This document shows, one piece after another, positions 54,407 to 64,000 of a stretch of DNA of 64,000 nt (positions are counted from its first letter, which is position 1; each line of letters starts with the position of its first letter). This DNA is from Cordilura impudica (Eukaryota > Arthropoda > Insecta > Diptera > Scathophagidae). The DNA lies in contig OY821519.1 of assembly GCA_963682025.1 (NCBI GenBank), positions 99,700,585-99,764,584 of the forward strand, written 5' to 3'. The position numbers and the translations under genes are program-made. Under the pieces are notes generated by a model. The model did not search any database, was not told the origin of the DNA, and was given only the letters and a program-made list of their open reading frames with translations.

Positions 54407-56054
54407 GTGGCAAATAAATTTGAAATAAATTTATTAATTTTAAAATTTTCAAATATTATTTTTACTATTACTTTATTTTATATTTATTTTCTAAAAATGG
54501 CAAATAAATATGAATAACAAAGATAATCAAGACGCACAGAAAACTGATTCATTATTCCTACCGAATCTATTTACAACCGAATTGCGATGAAGTTGATAAT
54601 CGAATTTTAAGTTGATTTCGATAACCATTTTATTGTCTTAACAGAAAATATTTCATCATAATTGGAAAATTTTAACTGCTATAATCTGAAAATGAAATAT
54701 GTTTCCATTTTGAAATAGTTTCTAAATTTAATGTTTAATGTTAATGTGCCCTCTTTTATACGGCGCCCTTAGCCCTTACCCTTAACATAAACCCATCAAT
54801 TAAGTATTGATACTGTCGGCCCATTTTATGTTTTCAACAAGCTCAGGCCATGACAATAGGAAACAAGTTGTTACGATAAAAGTCTCTGTTTTTCAATGTT
54901 TTTACTCTCAAACGAGACAATATACAAAATTTAAGTCGTCAGCAATTGTTGCTTTTGTTGTGTTTTTTTTCGCGGGTGCGATTTAAATGCCACCCGTATT
55001 GAATATTCATTTTGCATCACACAAGAAAAAAGAAATCACAAGGAAAAACTTAAAAAAAAACTCATACAAATCAACGTTGACAAAATACAAATGTAACATT
55101 TGGTGGCTTTGAAATTGTACCGCTTCTAGCAACCGCAATATATAGTCGTTGTACAATCATTTTTTTACATGCTTTCCTAACAGCAAGATCCTGTTGTCAG
55201 TTACTGTTGCTTTACAATATTTGTTCCTGTGATGTGATTCATTTTTTTTTTCTGTTAATCTCAATGCATTTGTAGTAAAACGATGATAAGCTGGCGTTAC
55301 GTTTGACAATTTAAACATGCCATAATCTTCAAAGATATGATGATGATGACGGTGATGGTGGCCCAGAGAGTTTTATCAAATCATAGCAACGTGAAAACAT
55401 CAATTTTCTTTAATATGGATAGTACTAGAAAACTGTTAACAAACCTGTGATAAAATATAGAAAAACACACACACAGCCATTTTTATATGTTTTTGCCTTT
55501 TTCTTCTTCTTCTCGTTGACAAGATCTTTTTGACTACCTTAAAATTGACGCTCATCCATACTTGTAATATGCATTTTACATCTTACATTCTGGCCAATAA
55601 CACACGTAGTTTTAGTCGTAGCTTGTAATATTTGACTTGGCGCCATCATTTACGATGCGGCTTTCTATGATGTACTGATAAGCATACTCGTAGTTGTTAA
55701 ATTGTGTGTACGTGTGTGTGTGTGTATGAGTTTTTTTGTTGCTTCTTTGAGCAACAATCGTTTGTTCATGCAGGTTGTTTCGGTTGATCACCTTGAATTC
55801 TATGATATTTTAAACATTTCCACTGGTGTATTTCTAGTTCTATTTCTATTATTATTATTATTTTTTTTTTTTTTTTGTAAATAAACACGTTCATGTAACA
55901 TCACATTTTATTGAAAATTTGTGGAATTTAGATAGCGCAGTTAAGTTGAAGGTGACGTCACGTTAGATAACTTGATCCTGTGTATAGAAATTCATAAAGG
56001 ACTAGGAAAAATCAAAATTTTTTTTTTTAATTTTTATTGATTTTATTATTGTCC
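54407..56054. other. Intergenic sequence, possibly unique
   Basis: A run of mostly non-repeated-looking DNA holds a TG microsatellite (55700-55730), T tracts and TGATGATGATGACGGTGATG near 55337. No supported gene; a 60-codon frame at 55702 spans the microsatellite. Confidence 0.4.
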
Positions 56055-56069
56055 AGTCCAGTTACGAGG

Positions 56070-56965
56070 TCAGTCCCAGAACACCACGACCTGACAAAGA
56101 AAACACACAAAATTTGGAAAAAAAAAAAGTTCTTTGTTTTTCAACATAATCCCTTTTTTAGCTCGATACGCTTTTTCCCAGCAATATTCAATAGCTTCAA
56201 TTACCTGTTTATAGTAAGAACTGTCTATTTCCTTAAAATAGCCAGCAAGCGCAGACTCCACCTTTCCTCTGTTGGCAAATATTTTGCCACCGAGCAATTC
56301 GAACTTTAGTTCATGAATTTTAGCCATATTTTTCGCCAAATTCGGCCTTTTTTCCTTAATTACCTCACTTAAAAACTGAAATAAGTTAGCATAATAGTCA
56401 CCGTGGATTGCTTTTATTTTTTTAAGATAATCAATAAAAATTATACCACGCGCATTCCAAACAACGGTGGCCATAAACTGCCTGCACATGGAACTGTCTT
56501 CGCCTTCTTTGGACATGATTCTCCCATTTTAATCTACTCTTCATTTGTCTCAAGTATAAAGTGGTGGACCCATGTCTCACGCATGCTTACGAATCGATGT
56601 AAAAACTCGGCTTTATTGAGGTGAAATATCACTAAAAACTCTATTTAAACATTTTCATGACGCCGTTTTTGTTCTATTGTGAGCAAACGCGTCACCCATC
56701 TTGCGGACAGCTTTTCCATCTCCAAATTTTTGGTCAGTATGCGTTGTATATGGTCCTTCATTCGTTGTATATGGTCGTTGATGGTCCTTCAGTCGACTAT
56801 CATCCCAAACCATTTTGTGAATTTTTTTAACCGTTAGTGCCATGGCCAGCTCAATAGGTCAACCACTGCAGTGTTCGTCTTGGCAGCTCGTACGGCCTTG
56901 TTTAAACTCTGCCACCCAATAGAATCAATCTAGCTTGGCTTTAATATTGGCGAACAGTTTTTCCA
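56070..56965 (-). pseudogene. mariner (DD34D-type) transposase relic
   Basis: Right to left: MEKLFANIKAKLD and VAEFKQGRTSCQDEHCSG (with stops), ALTVKKIHKMVWDDSRLKD (56843-56655), RFVSMRETWVHHFILET (first catalytic Asp site, here E in RETW), then the frame 56516-56070 with VVWNARGIIFIDYLKK, MAKIHELKFELL and FKEIDSSYYKQVIEAIEYCW. The segment between KRPNLAKN and MAKIHELKFELL, which should hold the second Asp (HQDNA), and the PYSPDLAPSD segment after FELL are deleted. Terminal repeats were not resolved. Confidence 0.85.
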
Positions 56966-57285
56966 TGTTTACAAATTCTCATTTAAAATGTTTGAAAATT
57001 TGATAAAAAAAATTTTATTATTTAAATCGGATCACTTTTTTTGCTACAAATTCCATTATAGTTTATAAATGTGCCTACTAGAGTCAATAAGTTATGACCA
57101 TTATGGCTACTTTGCCAATCAAATTGATCATTTGAAAAAATCCTACAGGAACGATGTTGCGCCCTAGCCTGCATTAAATGGATTTAAATGGATTTTATAT
57201 GGTCTCCAGATAGATGATACTAAGTTCTTACTTTGTAGGGGAATTGCCACACCCAATTGTGTGATCCTGTTTATATTAAGCTCGA
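56966..57285. other. Spacer between mariner relic and Transib B
   Basis: It probably includes the mariner 5' untranslated end. No other gene seen. Confidence 0.35.
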
Positions 57286-57290
57286 CGACG

Positions 57291-59985
57291 CACAGTGGAT
57301 CGTTTCATATAGGCTAGATGAAAAAAATTTAAAGTGTAATTTCGGTATGATTGGAATGGGAAAGTTTTGATAGAAGTCCCGAGACTGAAAAATGTTATTT
57401 TCTACGTTATACACAATTAACCGTTAAACTTTAAATTTTCAATTATCTTGTTTTCTAATTTTGCTCAGCAAAAAAATAGTGCAATAGAAAAAAAGTTTTT
57501 CTCTGTTATTTGGGTTTCTAATTTATTTCTTAATTATGTTTTTAATAAAAGCTTAAAGTATGTACTTTTTTCTACAAATAGGTTTTGATTATATATTATT
57601 TCTAAAATTTGTATATTTAAATCTTCAAGTGGCATCTTTTTTTATTTAAAGAAAATTAAATTCTTTTGACTGATGTAGAAAATCTAAAGGAGACAGTACC
57701 TTTTGAACCTAATGAAACATAGCTCATCTGAAAGAAAATTTTGTCTTCTTTTATATACCGTTGTCGGTTGACTTCGCACGACTTTCCACGGGATGTTTTT
57801 TGTTTACTTTATAAGCACACCTCTTACTTTCTCATGTTTTTTAATATCATGAAAAATCCAGGAAAAGTGTACAGGAGGGGAAATTTTTTTACAGAAATAT
57901 TTAAAGTTACTCCACCCTGTATTTCTCCGCTTGAAAATACAACGATGTCAATTTTAAATATAACTTACTTCCCAATCAAGTGGCATCACTAATTATGCTG
58001 ATGAGATGCCAAATTGTCCAGTATTCACAGTTATCTTAAAAGTTTTTTTAATAACAAAAATAAGCGTGGTTTGTGACATTCTTAGGTATTTTTGCAAAAT
58101 GTAATTAAATAAAATCATAAAATGTCCCGGAGAAATGCGACTTTGATTACACGTGCCGAATATTTTGAAGTGTGATCTTCAGTTTACAAATCAGAGAGAC
58201 AAAATGCACTACTCAATTTTGTTTCTGAACGAATGAACTTTGATCACGTTTATGCAGATACAAAAAATGTAAAAGACGAAATATATTTAAGTTCAAAAAC
58301 CATAGAAAAAAAGTGGAAAGCAAGTGGCTGCAGGAAAGAACGATATATTCTTTGGTTGTAACTTTTGAATTTTATTTTAAGGTTTTTAACGAAATATAAG
58401 GAGTGGTTAGCTCAGGGGTTTTTTGTTTTTAGTCAGACAAGTGAAGACCTCAACTTTGAAGAAAATCGGAAAGAACTGCCTTGTACTTCAAGGGCAGGAC
58501 GGCCACCTACGCCTTTTGAATTGTGCACCGCGATCAAATTGATACTTTTAATAATTTCGAAATAACAGTGGCAACAAAAAATATCAAAATTGAATATGAA
58601 TTTGTGTTGACGATGATTGATGGTAAAATTGCCAATTATTTAACTTCTCACAAATCCACGCAATCTTGCTATATTTGTGGTGCTAAGCCTACTGAAATGA
58701 ATTAAATGGTAATTGATAAGAATCCAAATACCGAATTTTATTGTTACGGTCTTTCCAGCTTACACGCTTGGATAAAAACATTTGAGTGCCTTTTACAAGT
58801 AGCATATAGGCTAGAAGTAAAAAAATGGGCAATAAGATATAATAACGATAAAATGTTGGTCAAAACGTGTAAGAAACGAATACAAGATCAATTTAAGTCT
58901 GAAATGGGTCTCATAATCGACAGGCCAAAACCGGGTTTTGGAACTACAAACGATGGTAATACAGCAAGAAGATTTTTTAAAAATCATTAGAAATCTGCAT
59001 AGATAACTGGACTGGACAAAGAACTAATAAGTCATTTTTATATTATTTTAAGTTGCACTTCTTCCGGCTATGAGATAAATTTGCCCTTATTTGAATTCTT
59101 CTTGAAAGAAACGAAGGAATTATATTTGGAGCAATATAGCTGATAGCTGGTATTGTATGCCTGTCAGCGTGCATAAAATTCTTTGTCATGGTAGTGAAAT
59201 TATTAAATCGTGCATTGTCCCAATTGGGCAATTGTCTGAAGAGGCACAAGAGGCTCGCAACAAAGATTGCAGACGGTTTCGTATGTCACACACTCGAAAA
59301 ACATCCAGAGTCGATACGAATAGAGACTTGCTGAATATGTTACTCATATCTTCAGATCCTCTTATAAATTCTTATAGAGAAAACTCTTTAAAATATTTTA
59401 TTTAAATATTATATTTTTTTTAAATATTACAAATCTCTCCAGATATTTTAAAATATCTTGTCCAGCCTCACAGCATAATAAATGTGGCAGATGCACGGTT
59501 TTCTAAGGATGATGAAGTCGATATTGAAGAACATTCTTCCAGCAGCATTGATAGCGATTCATCATAAAAATCTGTGAATATGTTTTATAATATATTTCTG
59601 TAAAAAAAAAAAAAAAACTAATCTAGAGCAATATCTTTTTTTTTATTTCTTCAGACTTGTCATATTTTGGAAAAAAGTATGACTTTGGTCTATTAAAATA
59701 ATAATATCTAAAAAACTAATAAGTCGACAAAAATTAAATTTTGCAGAAAAAACGAAAACCACAGTTGTATTATTGCATAATTCTTCTTTCAATATTTCAT
59801 TATTTATATTTTATATGAATTTTTTTTGGTCAAAAAGCACAAGAAATTTCGCATCACGTGCGACGCCCACTAAAATGAATCTGTGGAACTTTCCCAGAAC
59901 AAAAGTTATTAAGTGCGACTAAAGCAACAATTTAAGCTAAGAAAAAATTTTTTTTCGTCTAGCTTATATGAAACGATCCTCTGTG
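57291..59985 (+). mobile_element. Transib-family transposon B
   Basis: The ends are CACAGTGGATCGTTTCATAT at 57291 and, inverted, CACAGAGGATCGTTTCATAT at 59985, followed inwards by A/GGCTAGAYGAAAAAAA. CGACG is duplicated at 57286-57290 and 59986-59990. This is the classic Transib pattern. Length is 2,695 bp. The transposase is decayed but better preserved than in element A. Confidence 0.92.
58122..59568 (+). pseudogene. Transib transposase B (RAG1-core relative), broken
   Basis: It starts MSRRNATLITRAEYFEV with an early stop. Frames follow with SRAGRPPTPFELCT (58365-58565), then YEFVLTMIDGKIANYLTSHK with the second catalytic Asp and CYICGAKPTEMN (58523-58705). The next frame has YGLSSLHAWIKTFECLL and YRLEVKKWAIR (58706-58990), ending FGTTNDGNTARRFFKN. 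After a gap, IGQLSEEAQEARNKDCRRFR (catalytic Glu) and an acidic Ser-rich tail ending at 59568 follow. The region with the first Asp is missing between GRPPTPFEL and RDQIDTFNNF. The likely role in active copies is cut-and-paste transposition. Confidence 0.9.
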
Positions 59986-59990
59986 CGACG

Positions 59991-60512
59991 CACATTTAGA
60001 ACTAATGAACTCGCAAAAAGTTTTAAGACTCTCGCTATGATAATACTCTATATATTTTATCATCCAAATTTACTGTGTATTGGTGGTGTCACGGGCCTAA
60101 AATATTTTTGAAAAAATACAGAAGAGCTCGTACCAAACGTATGATGTAAATTTTAGCTCGATAACTCTTACTGCTCCGGAGATCCTCCGTTTCAAACAAA
60201 CGTACTAACGTTTTTAGTTTTTAGACTTTTTACAAAAGCCAAGATGTTGGTTAGTATTTTTCGTTTCCAATTAACAAGGTCTGGTTTAAATGCAAAAAGT
60301 CTCTGAAATTACCGACTTGCATAAAGATACTAATCATTTCTTAAAGCTAGATTGTCTTCGAAGTTATATTCTGGAGAAAAGTGGATCAACTTATGTTTTA
60401 GATGCGCTTATTTATGCTAAACCGCCTTTTCGTATTTAAACAAAACATCGTTCCCATTTTACAGATGTGCCTACAGCAAATTCTTTAAGACGGTTGTTCT
60501 CAAATTATTATA
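59991..60512. other. Intergenic sequence, no gene seen
   Basis: No long frame. The blocks here (for example AGCTCGATAACTCTTACTG) are not recognised as a repeat family within the window. Confidence 0.35.
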
Positions 60513-60745
60513 CAAATAAGAAAATTATGGTCTGTCTAGACCCACTATACGATACCCTATATAATGTGTTTAGAGAAAGGGTCTTAGGTGCAACAAATTT
60601 GATACAGAAAATAAGCATAAACTAGAAAATGATTCATAGAGGATCGGTATAATAAAAGATCAGATCAGATATTTTTGGTATTTACAAACATGACTACATA
60701 CTCATTATACCCTGAATACAAAGTGGTATAGAGTATAAATAAAAA
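60513..60745 (-). mobile_element. Helentron-like, internally deleted, reverse orientation
   Basis: The 3' terminus (CAAATAAGAAAATTATGG, degenerate hairpin TCTGTCTAGACCCA) is at 60513, and the TATACC-type 5' end (ATTATACCCTGAATACAAAG) is near 60710-60745. Only about 230 bp remain. Confidence 0.65.
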
Positions 60746-60835
60746 TGGTAGTAGTTATCGCATTAAGACAACGATTTTTATTTAATTTATTTCCAATTTG
60801 TTAACTTTGTTTGGGGTGGTTCCAGAGGGCATATT

Positions 60836-61606
60836 TATACCCTATACCACTATGCGGTTTGGGTATAATGACTTTGTGCTGCTGTTTGTATCTACCAAAA
60901 ATATTTGACATAGACTCATCTTTTATTATACCGATCGAATCGGAATCACTAACTGATTCGATTTAAATGTCCGTCCGTCTGTCTGTGTGTCCATGTAAAC
61001 CTTGTAATCAAACTGCAGGTCGCAAATATGAATATGTTTTGATGAACTTTGGTACGTAAGCTTTTATTGGCCATACAATGAACGCTATTGAAATTGGTGA
61101 GAATCGGTCCATGTTCAGACCTAGCCCCCATACAAATGACCCCTATGAAATCGACATAAATTGTCATAATATCCAATTGTCATATAGATCTTACTCAAAT
61201 TGGGTTTGTATGCGTTTATTACATCCATTAATGAGTAGCCTAAAAATGATGAATGGGACAACTCTTAGTCATAGGCCCCATATAGAGCTGCTTCCCGATC
61301 TTTACTTAAATCTATCAAAAAACAAAAATATTGCACTAATTCTTGTCAAATTTTGTTTGTATATATTTTTGCAAAATACAAGAGACTTTACCAAACATAG
61401 TCAGGATCGGTCCATTTCTGGGCCGATATGAACTTTTTCATATCTGCAGCCAAAAAAATTAATAAAAATCCCACTCAAATTTGGTTTATGCTTATTTTCT
61501 ACATATGTCCAATTAGTTGGGCCTATGAGATAGGGTCTCTAAACGCATGGTATAGGGTATCATATAGTCGGTCTAGACCGACTATAATTTGCTTACTTGT
61601 TTTTGT
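60836..61606 (+). mobile_element. Helentron/DINE-1-like element
   Basis: It is colinear with 35770-36546: TATACCCTATACCACTATG, GTCCGTCCGTCTGTCTGTG (60969), the AAACCTTGTAATCAAACTGC block, GGTATAGGGTATCATATAG, the perfect hairpin AGTCGGTCTAGACCGACT (61566-61583) and TTGCTTACTTGTTTTT. Non-coding. Confidence 0.85.
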
Positions 61607-61639
61607 GTGAATTATCATGACTTACAATATTTATCATGT

Positions 61640-62165
61640 TTATGTTTATGTTTATGATGAGTTTGTCCTGATGTTTGCAACTACAAAAAATATTTGACCT
61701 AAGCCCATCTTTTGTTATAGCGTTCAACTCAGATTCATTTTCAAAGTCAATTTAGCGATCTCCGTGCGTCCGTCCATCCATCTGTATGTGTGTCCATGTA
61801 AACTTTGTAATCAAACTGCAGGTCGGACCTAGTCTCCATAAAACTGACCCCTATGTGATCTACTTAAATTTTCCTATGATTCAAAGATAGATAATATAGA
61901 TTTCGGTCAAATTTGGTTTGTCTAGAAAACTATTAATTAGTCCTCTAAATTCTATATGAACATTTTAAGTCATAGTTCACAAAGCTGCTTGACTATAAAA
62001 AATAAAAATATTTTACAGATTTTGCTCAAATTTGGTTTATATATGTTTTTGTGAAAAATAAGTGACTTTACTAAATATTGTCCCAATCAGTCCATTTTTC
62101 GACCTAGTTCCCATATAAAAATTGTATCCGCTATGAACTTATTCATATCGGCAAGTAACAAAATT
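61640..62165 (+). mobile_element. Decayed Helentron-like fragment
   Basis: Blocks in the same order as the previous element but more diverged: TATTTGACCTAAGCCCATC, GCGTCCGTCCATCCATCTG, AACTTTGTAATCAAACTGCA, CCATTTTTCGACCTAGTTCC. The 3' hairpin is missing. Confidence 0.65.
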
Positions 62166-62750
62166 TAAACAATGCCAAAAATAAATTTGTAATCTACTTC
62201 CAAATGCAAAAAGAATAACCATATTTTAAAGATATCCTTAAATTGCAAATATCTTAGAAAAGCCCATTTTTAATTTGTTTTAAACTTTTTTTTTATCAAA
62301 TTACTCAATGATTCAGCTACAAACTATAAAAATTTTAAGTTGGGTAGGGATAATTTTTTCATAATTTATTTAAAAAATTTGATACATTTCCCATATAAAA
62401 TATATATATTCTTTTTTATTTAAAAAATTAGTAATTTTGTTTATTAAGGGTTTCATTATATAAAACGAAACGTAATATAGCGATACAAATTTGTATAAAA
62501 ATTTTAAAGCTTTGAAATGAATTTTAAAATTTTTTCATATAAATATCTAAGAAATTTTTTTCCTGATTTTCGATATTGTTTCTTTCTATAAAAGGTCTAC
62601 GTATCCATATTGAGTATATATCAACATCGTTTCTTTAGGATTATATGTACAAATACTGGTTTAAAAACCATTTAACATTTGCAATTCGGACATAATTTAT
62701 TTTTGTTTTAACTAGAAATATAATATTTTGAAATTAATTTGTTATGTAAA
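62166..62750. other. AT-rich spacer, no gene seen
   Basis: Long A/T runs only; no frame or repeat end recognised. Confidence 0.35.
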
Positions 62751-63010
62751 TCTATAATATTAATAGGCTAGGCGATTTCTTGATACCGATATTTTGTTCT
62801 ACCGTTTTATATCGATTTTGACCAAACGTATATTATTTGAAACGTATTTCTTTTTTGGTGTTCAGCAGATTTACAGATTTTTTAATTTTTTTTCTTTATT
62901 TTGAGTAAATTGCATTTAAAGTTGCTAGTAAACAAAAACATAAAATTATACATATATGTACTATGTGTTTATTTATTAAATTTGTTAATGAGTTTATATT
63001 CATTCACAAT
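62751..63010 (+). mobile_element. Helitron 5' fragment
   Basis: TCTATAATATTAATAGGC at 62751 is identical at its start to the copy at 18981 and is followed by TATTATTTGAAACGTATTTC and TTTGAGTAAATTGCATTTAA blocks of the same family. It lacks the 3' hairpin end; the sequence changes near 63010. Confidence 0.75.
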
Positions 63011-63131
63011 AATAACACTACTCAACAAAATGAAAAAAATTTCATGTACTCCGGATGCGATAATTTTTTCTGTGTAGATAACCTTGACATGAGCTCGAAA
63101 AACGCAATAAAAAAATTTTTTTTTCGTTTGG

Positions 63132-63163
<32 letters not shown>

Positions 63164-63747
63164 AAAAATTTTTTTTTGGTTAATTTGTTTCGTCCAGCAT
63201 AACTCGGGAACCACTAGCCCGATTTAATTGAATTAAATTGTAAAAAATTTAAAATTACAATTCCCTTAATCTGTTTATATATTGTTTTCCTATACAAGCA
63301 ACAGTTTCCAAGTTAAAAATGAATATATAAAGGAAAAAACTTATTTTTGCCTAAAGATTTAAATTTTTTTTTTTTAAAAATCCATAAAAAATCCCAAATG
63401 AAAAAAAATGTCAAATCTTATTACTTTTACGTCAAGATACATAACCTATGAGCAAAATAAGAGAAAGATCATGAAAATCGATGCACGCGTTTCGCTTTTA
63501 TTCGCAATTGAGTAAAGGTATGAATTTAAAAAATTTGCTCGACATATGCACAACTTTGTCTATGGTAAGGTTTTTTCTTTTTTATTACAAAAAAAATTAA
63601 AATTTGTTGGGTGACAAAAATATATGACTTTAAATTAAAAAACAATTCGATATATGTACAAGAAATTATCCTAAGGATATCAACATTAATTAATTATAAA
63701 AAAGTTTTAAAAAAAAATATCTAAACACAAAAATAAAAACCTTCAAA
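63011..63747. other. AT-rich sequence with long T tract
   Basis: T-runs at 63130-63160 and A/T-rich DNA. It may be the 3' untranslated or terminal part of whatever encodes the minus-strand frame at 63748, but no terminal repeat was confirmed. Confidence 0.35.
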
Positions 63748-64000
63748 TTAAAAATAATTATGTGCTTTTGTCTTTCTTTTATATTGTTGTGGGTCTGTTT
63801 CTCTTATTAGGAACCAGATATAGTCCCCCATCATAGCTTCGTTCCAAAATCCTTGGTATCGGTGCTCAATTTCTTTCATTTGCTGATGAAAACGCTCACC
63901 ATGCTCGTCACTCACATCGCCCAGGTTGTCCGGAAAGAAGTCCAAGTGCGAGTGTAGAAAATGTATCTTAAGCGACATATTTGCTCCAATTTTTTTTATA
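63748..64000 (-). CDS. C-terminal end of a conserved protein of unknown function (partial)
   Basis: The minus-strand frame reads (I)GANMSLKIHFLHSHLDFFP, then DNLGDVSDEHGERFHQQM, EIEHRYQGFWNEAMMGDYIW and a basic tail before the stop at 63748. It is open to the window edge, so the rest lies outside. I recall near-identical C-termini in many uncharacterised, multi-copy invertebrate proteins, which suggests a transposon-derived gene, but the function is not known to me. HSHLDFFP and DEHGERFHQ are the strongest conserved blocks. Confidence 0.6.
   Translation of the reverse strand, partial: IKKIGANMSLKIHFLHSHLDFFPDNLGDVSDEHGERFHQQMKEIEHRYQGFWNEAMMGDYIWFLIRETDPQQYKRKTKAHNYF

Noticed and set aside
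53738..54452. Frames encoding repeated YFRKHQLNF-like units
   Set aside because: 21-bp repeats are in phase with codons, so any frame without a stop stays open; the inverted arm gives the same on the other strand.

Overview
The window looks like AT-rich intergenic or heterochromatic DNA from a higher fly (Diptera). The reasons are the transposon families present: Helentron/DINE-1-like elements with GTCY-type motifs, a DD41D mariner resembling the tephritid rosa group, LOA-like, jockey-like and RTE non-LTR retrotransposons, pogo/Tigger-like elements with short fly-type introns, and Transib. I see no convincing host gene. Almost every substantial reading frame belongs to a mobile element, and nearly all are broken. 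The one intact long gene is a 361-codon mariner transposase at 39516-40601.

Layout. 1-6.1 kb: the end of a long-TIR DNA transposon, Helentron pieces with a degenerate tandem array between them, and a broken non-LTR element inserted into a Helentron. 6.3-9.7 kb: a Tc1-like remnant, then a small Helitron split by a second Helentron-like element. 11.16-13.35 kb: a pogo-like element with TA duplications. 14.6-17.5 kb: a 2.8 kb minisatellite with a higher-order repeat of about 1 kb. 19.69-26.59 kb: a gutted autonomous Helitron that received a long-TIR transposon at its 5' end and a LOA-like retrotransposon inside its helicase. 28.0-29.4 kb: a mariner fragment and a LOA-like tail.

31.7-37.5 kb: a jockey-like element on the minus strand, split by a divergent long-TIR transposon and by a Helentron. 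37.6-41.3 kb: a second jockey-like element carrying the intact mariner. 41.74-43.49 and 57.29-59.99 kb: two Transib elements with RSS-like ends (CACAGTG, the heptamer used by the RAG recombinase) and CGACG duplications. 43.66-46.70 kb: a small Helitron carrying a second full-length copy of the long-TIR transposon. 47.26-49.85 kb: a second pogo-like element with a nested jockey-like copy. 50.08-53.42 kb: a nearly full-length but broken RTE element inside Helitron sequence. 53.72-54.41 kb: a Foldback-like palindrome of about 21-bp repeats. 56.1-57.0 kb: a DD34D-type mariner relic. 60.5-62.2 kb: three Helentron pieces. The right edge cuts a conserved reading frame of unknown function.

The elements do not form a pathway; they form layers of insertion. 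Several nestings can be ordered by exact target duplications or by host-element sequence that resumes on the far side: long-TIR element into Helitron, LOA into Helitron helicase, Helentron and long-TIR element into jockey, mariner into jockey, jockey into pogo, RTE into Helitron. The least characterised system is the long-TIR family (termini TATGGG, arms of roughly 470-590 bp, TATA duplications). Its protein halves are spread over different copies, and I could not place it in a named superfamily with confidence.
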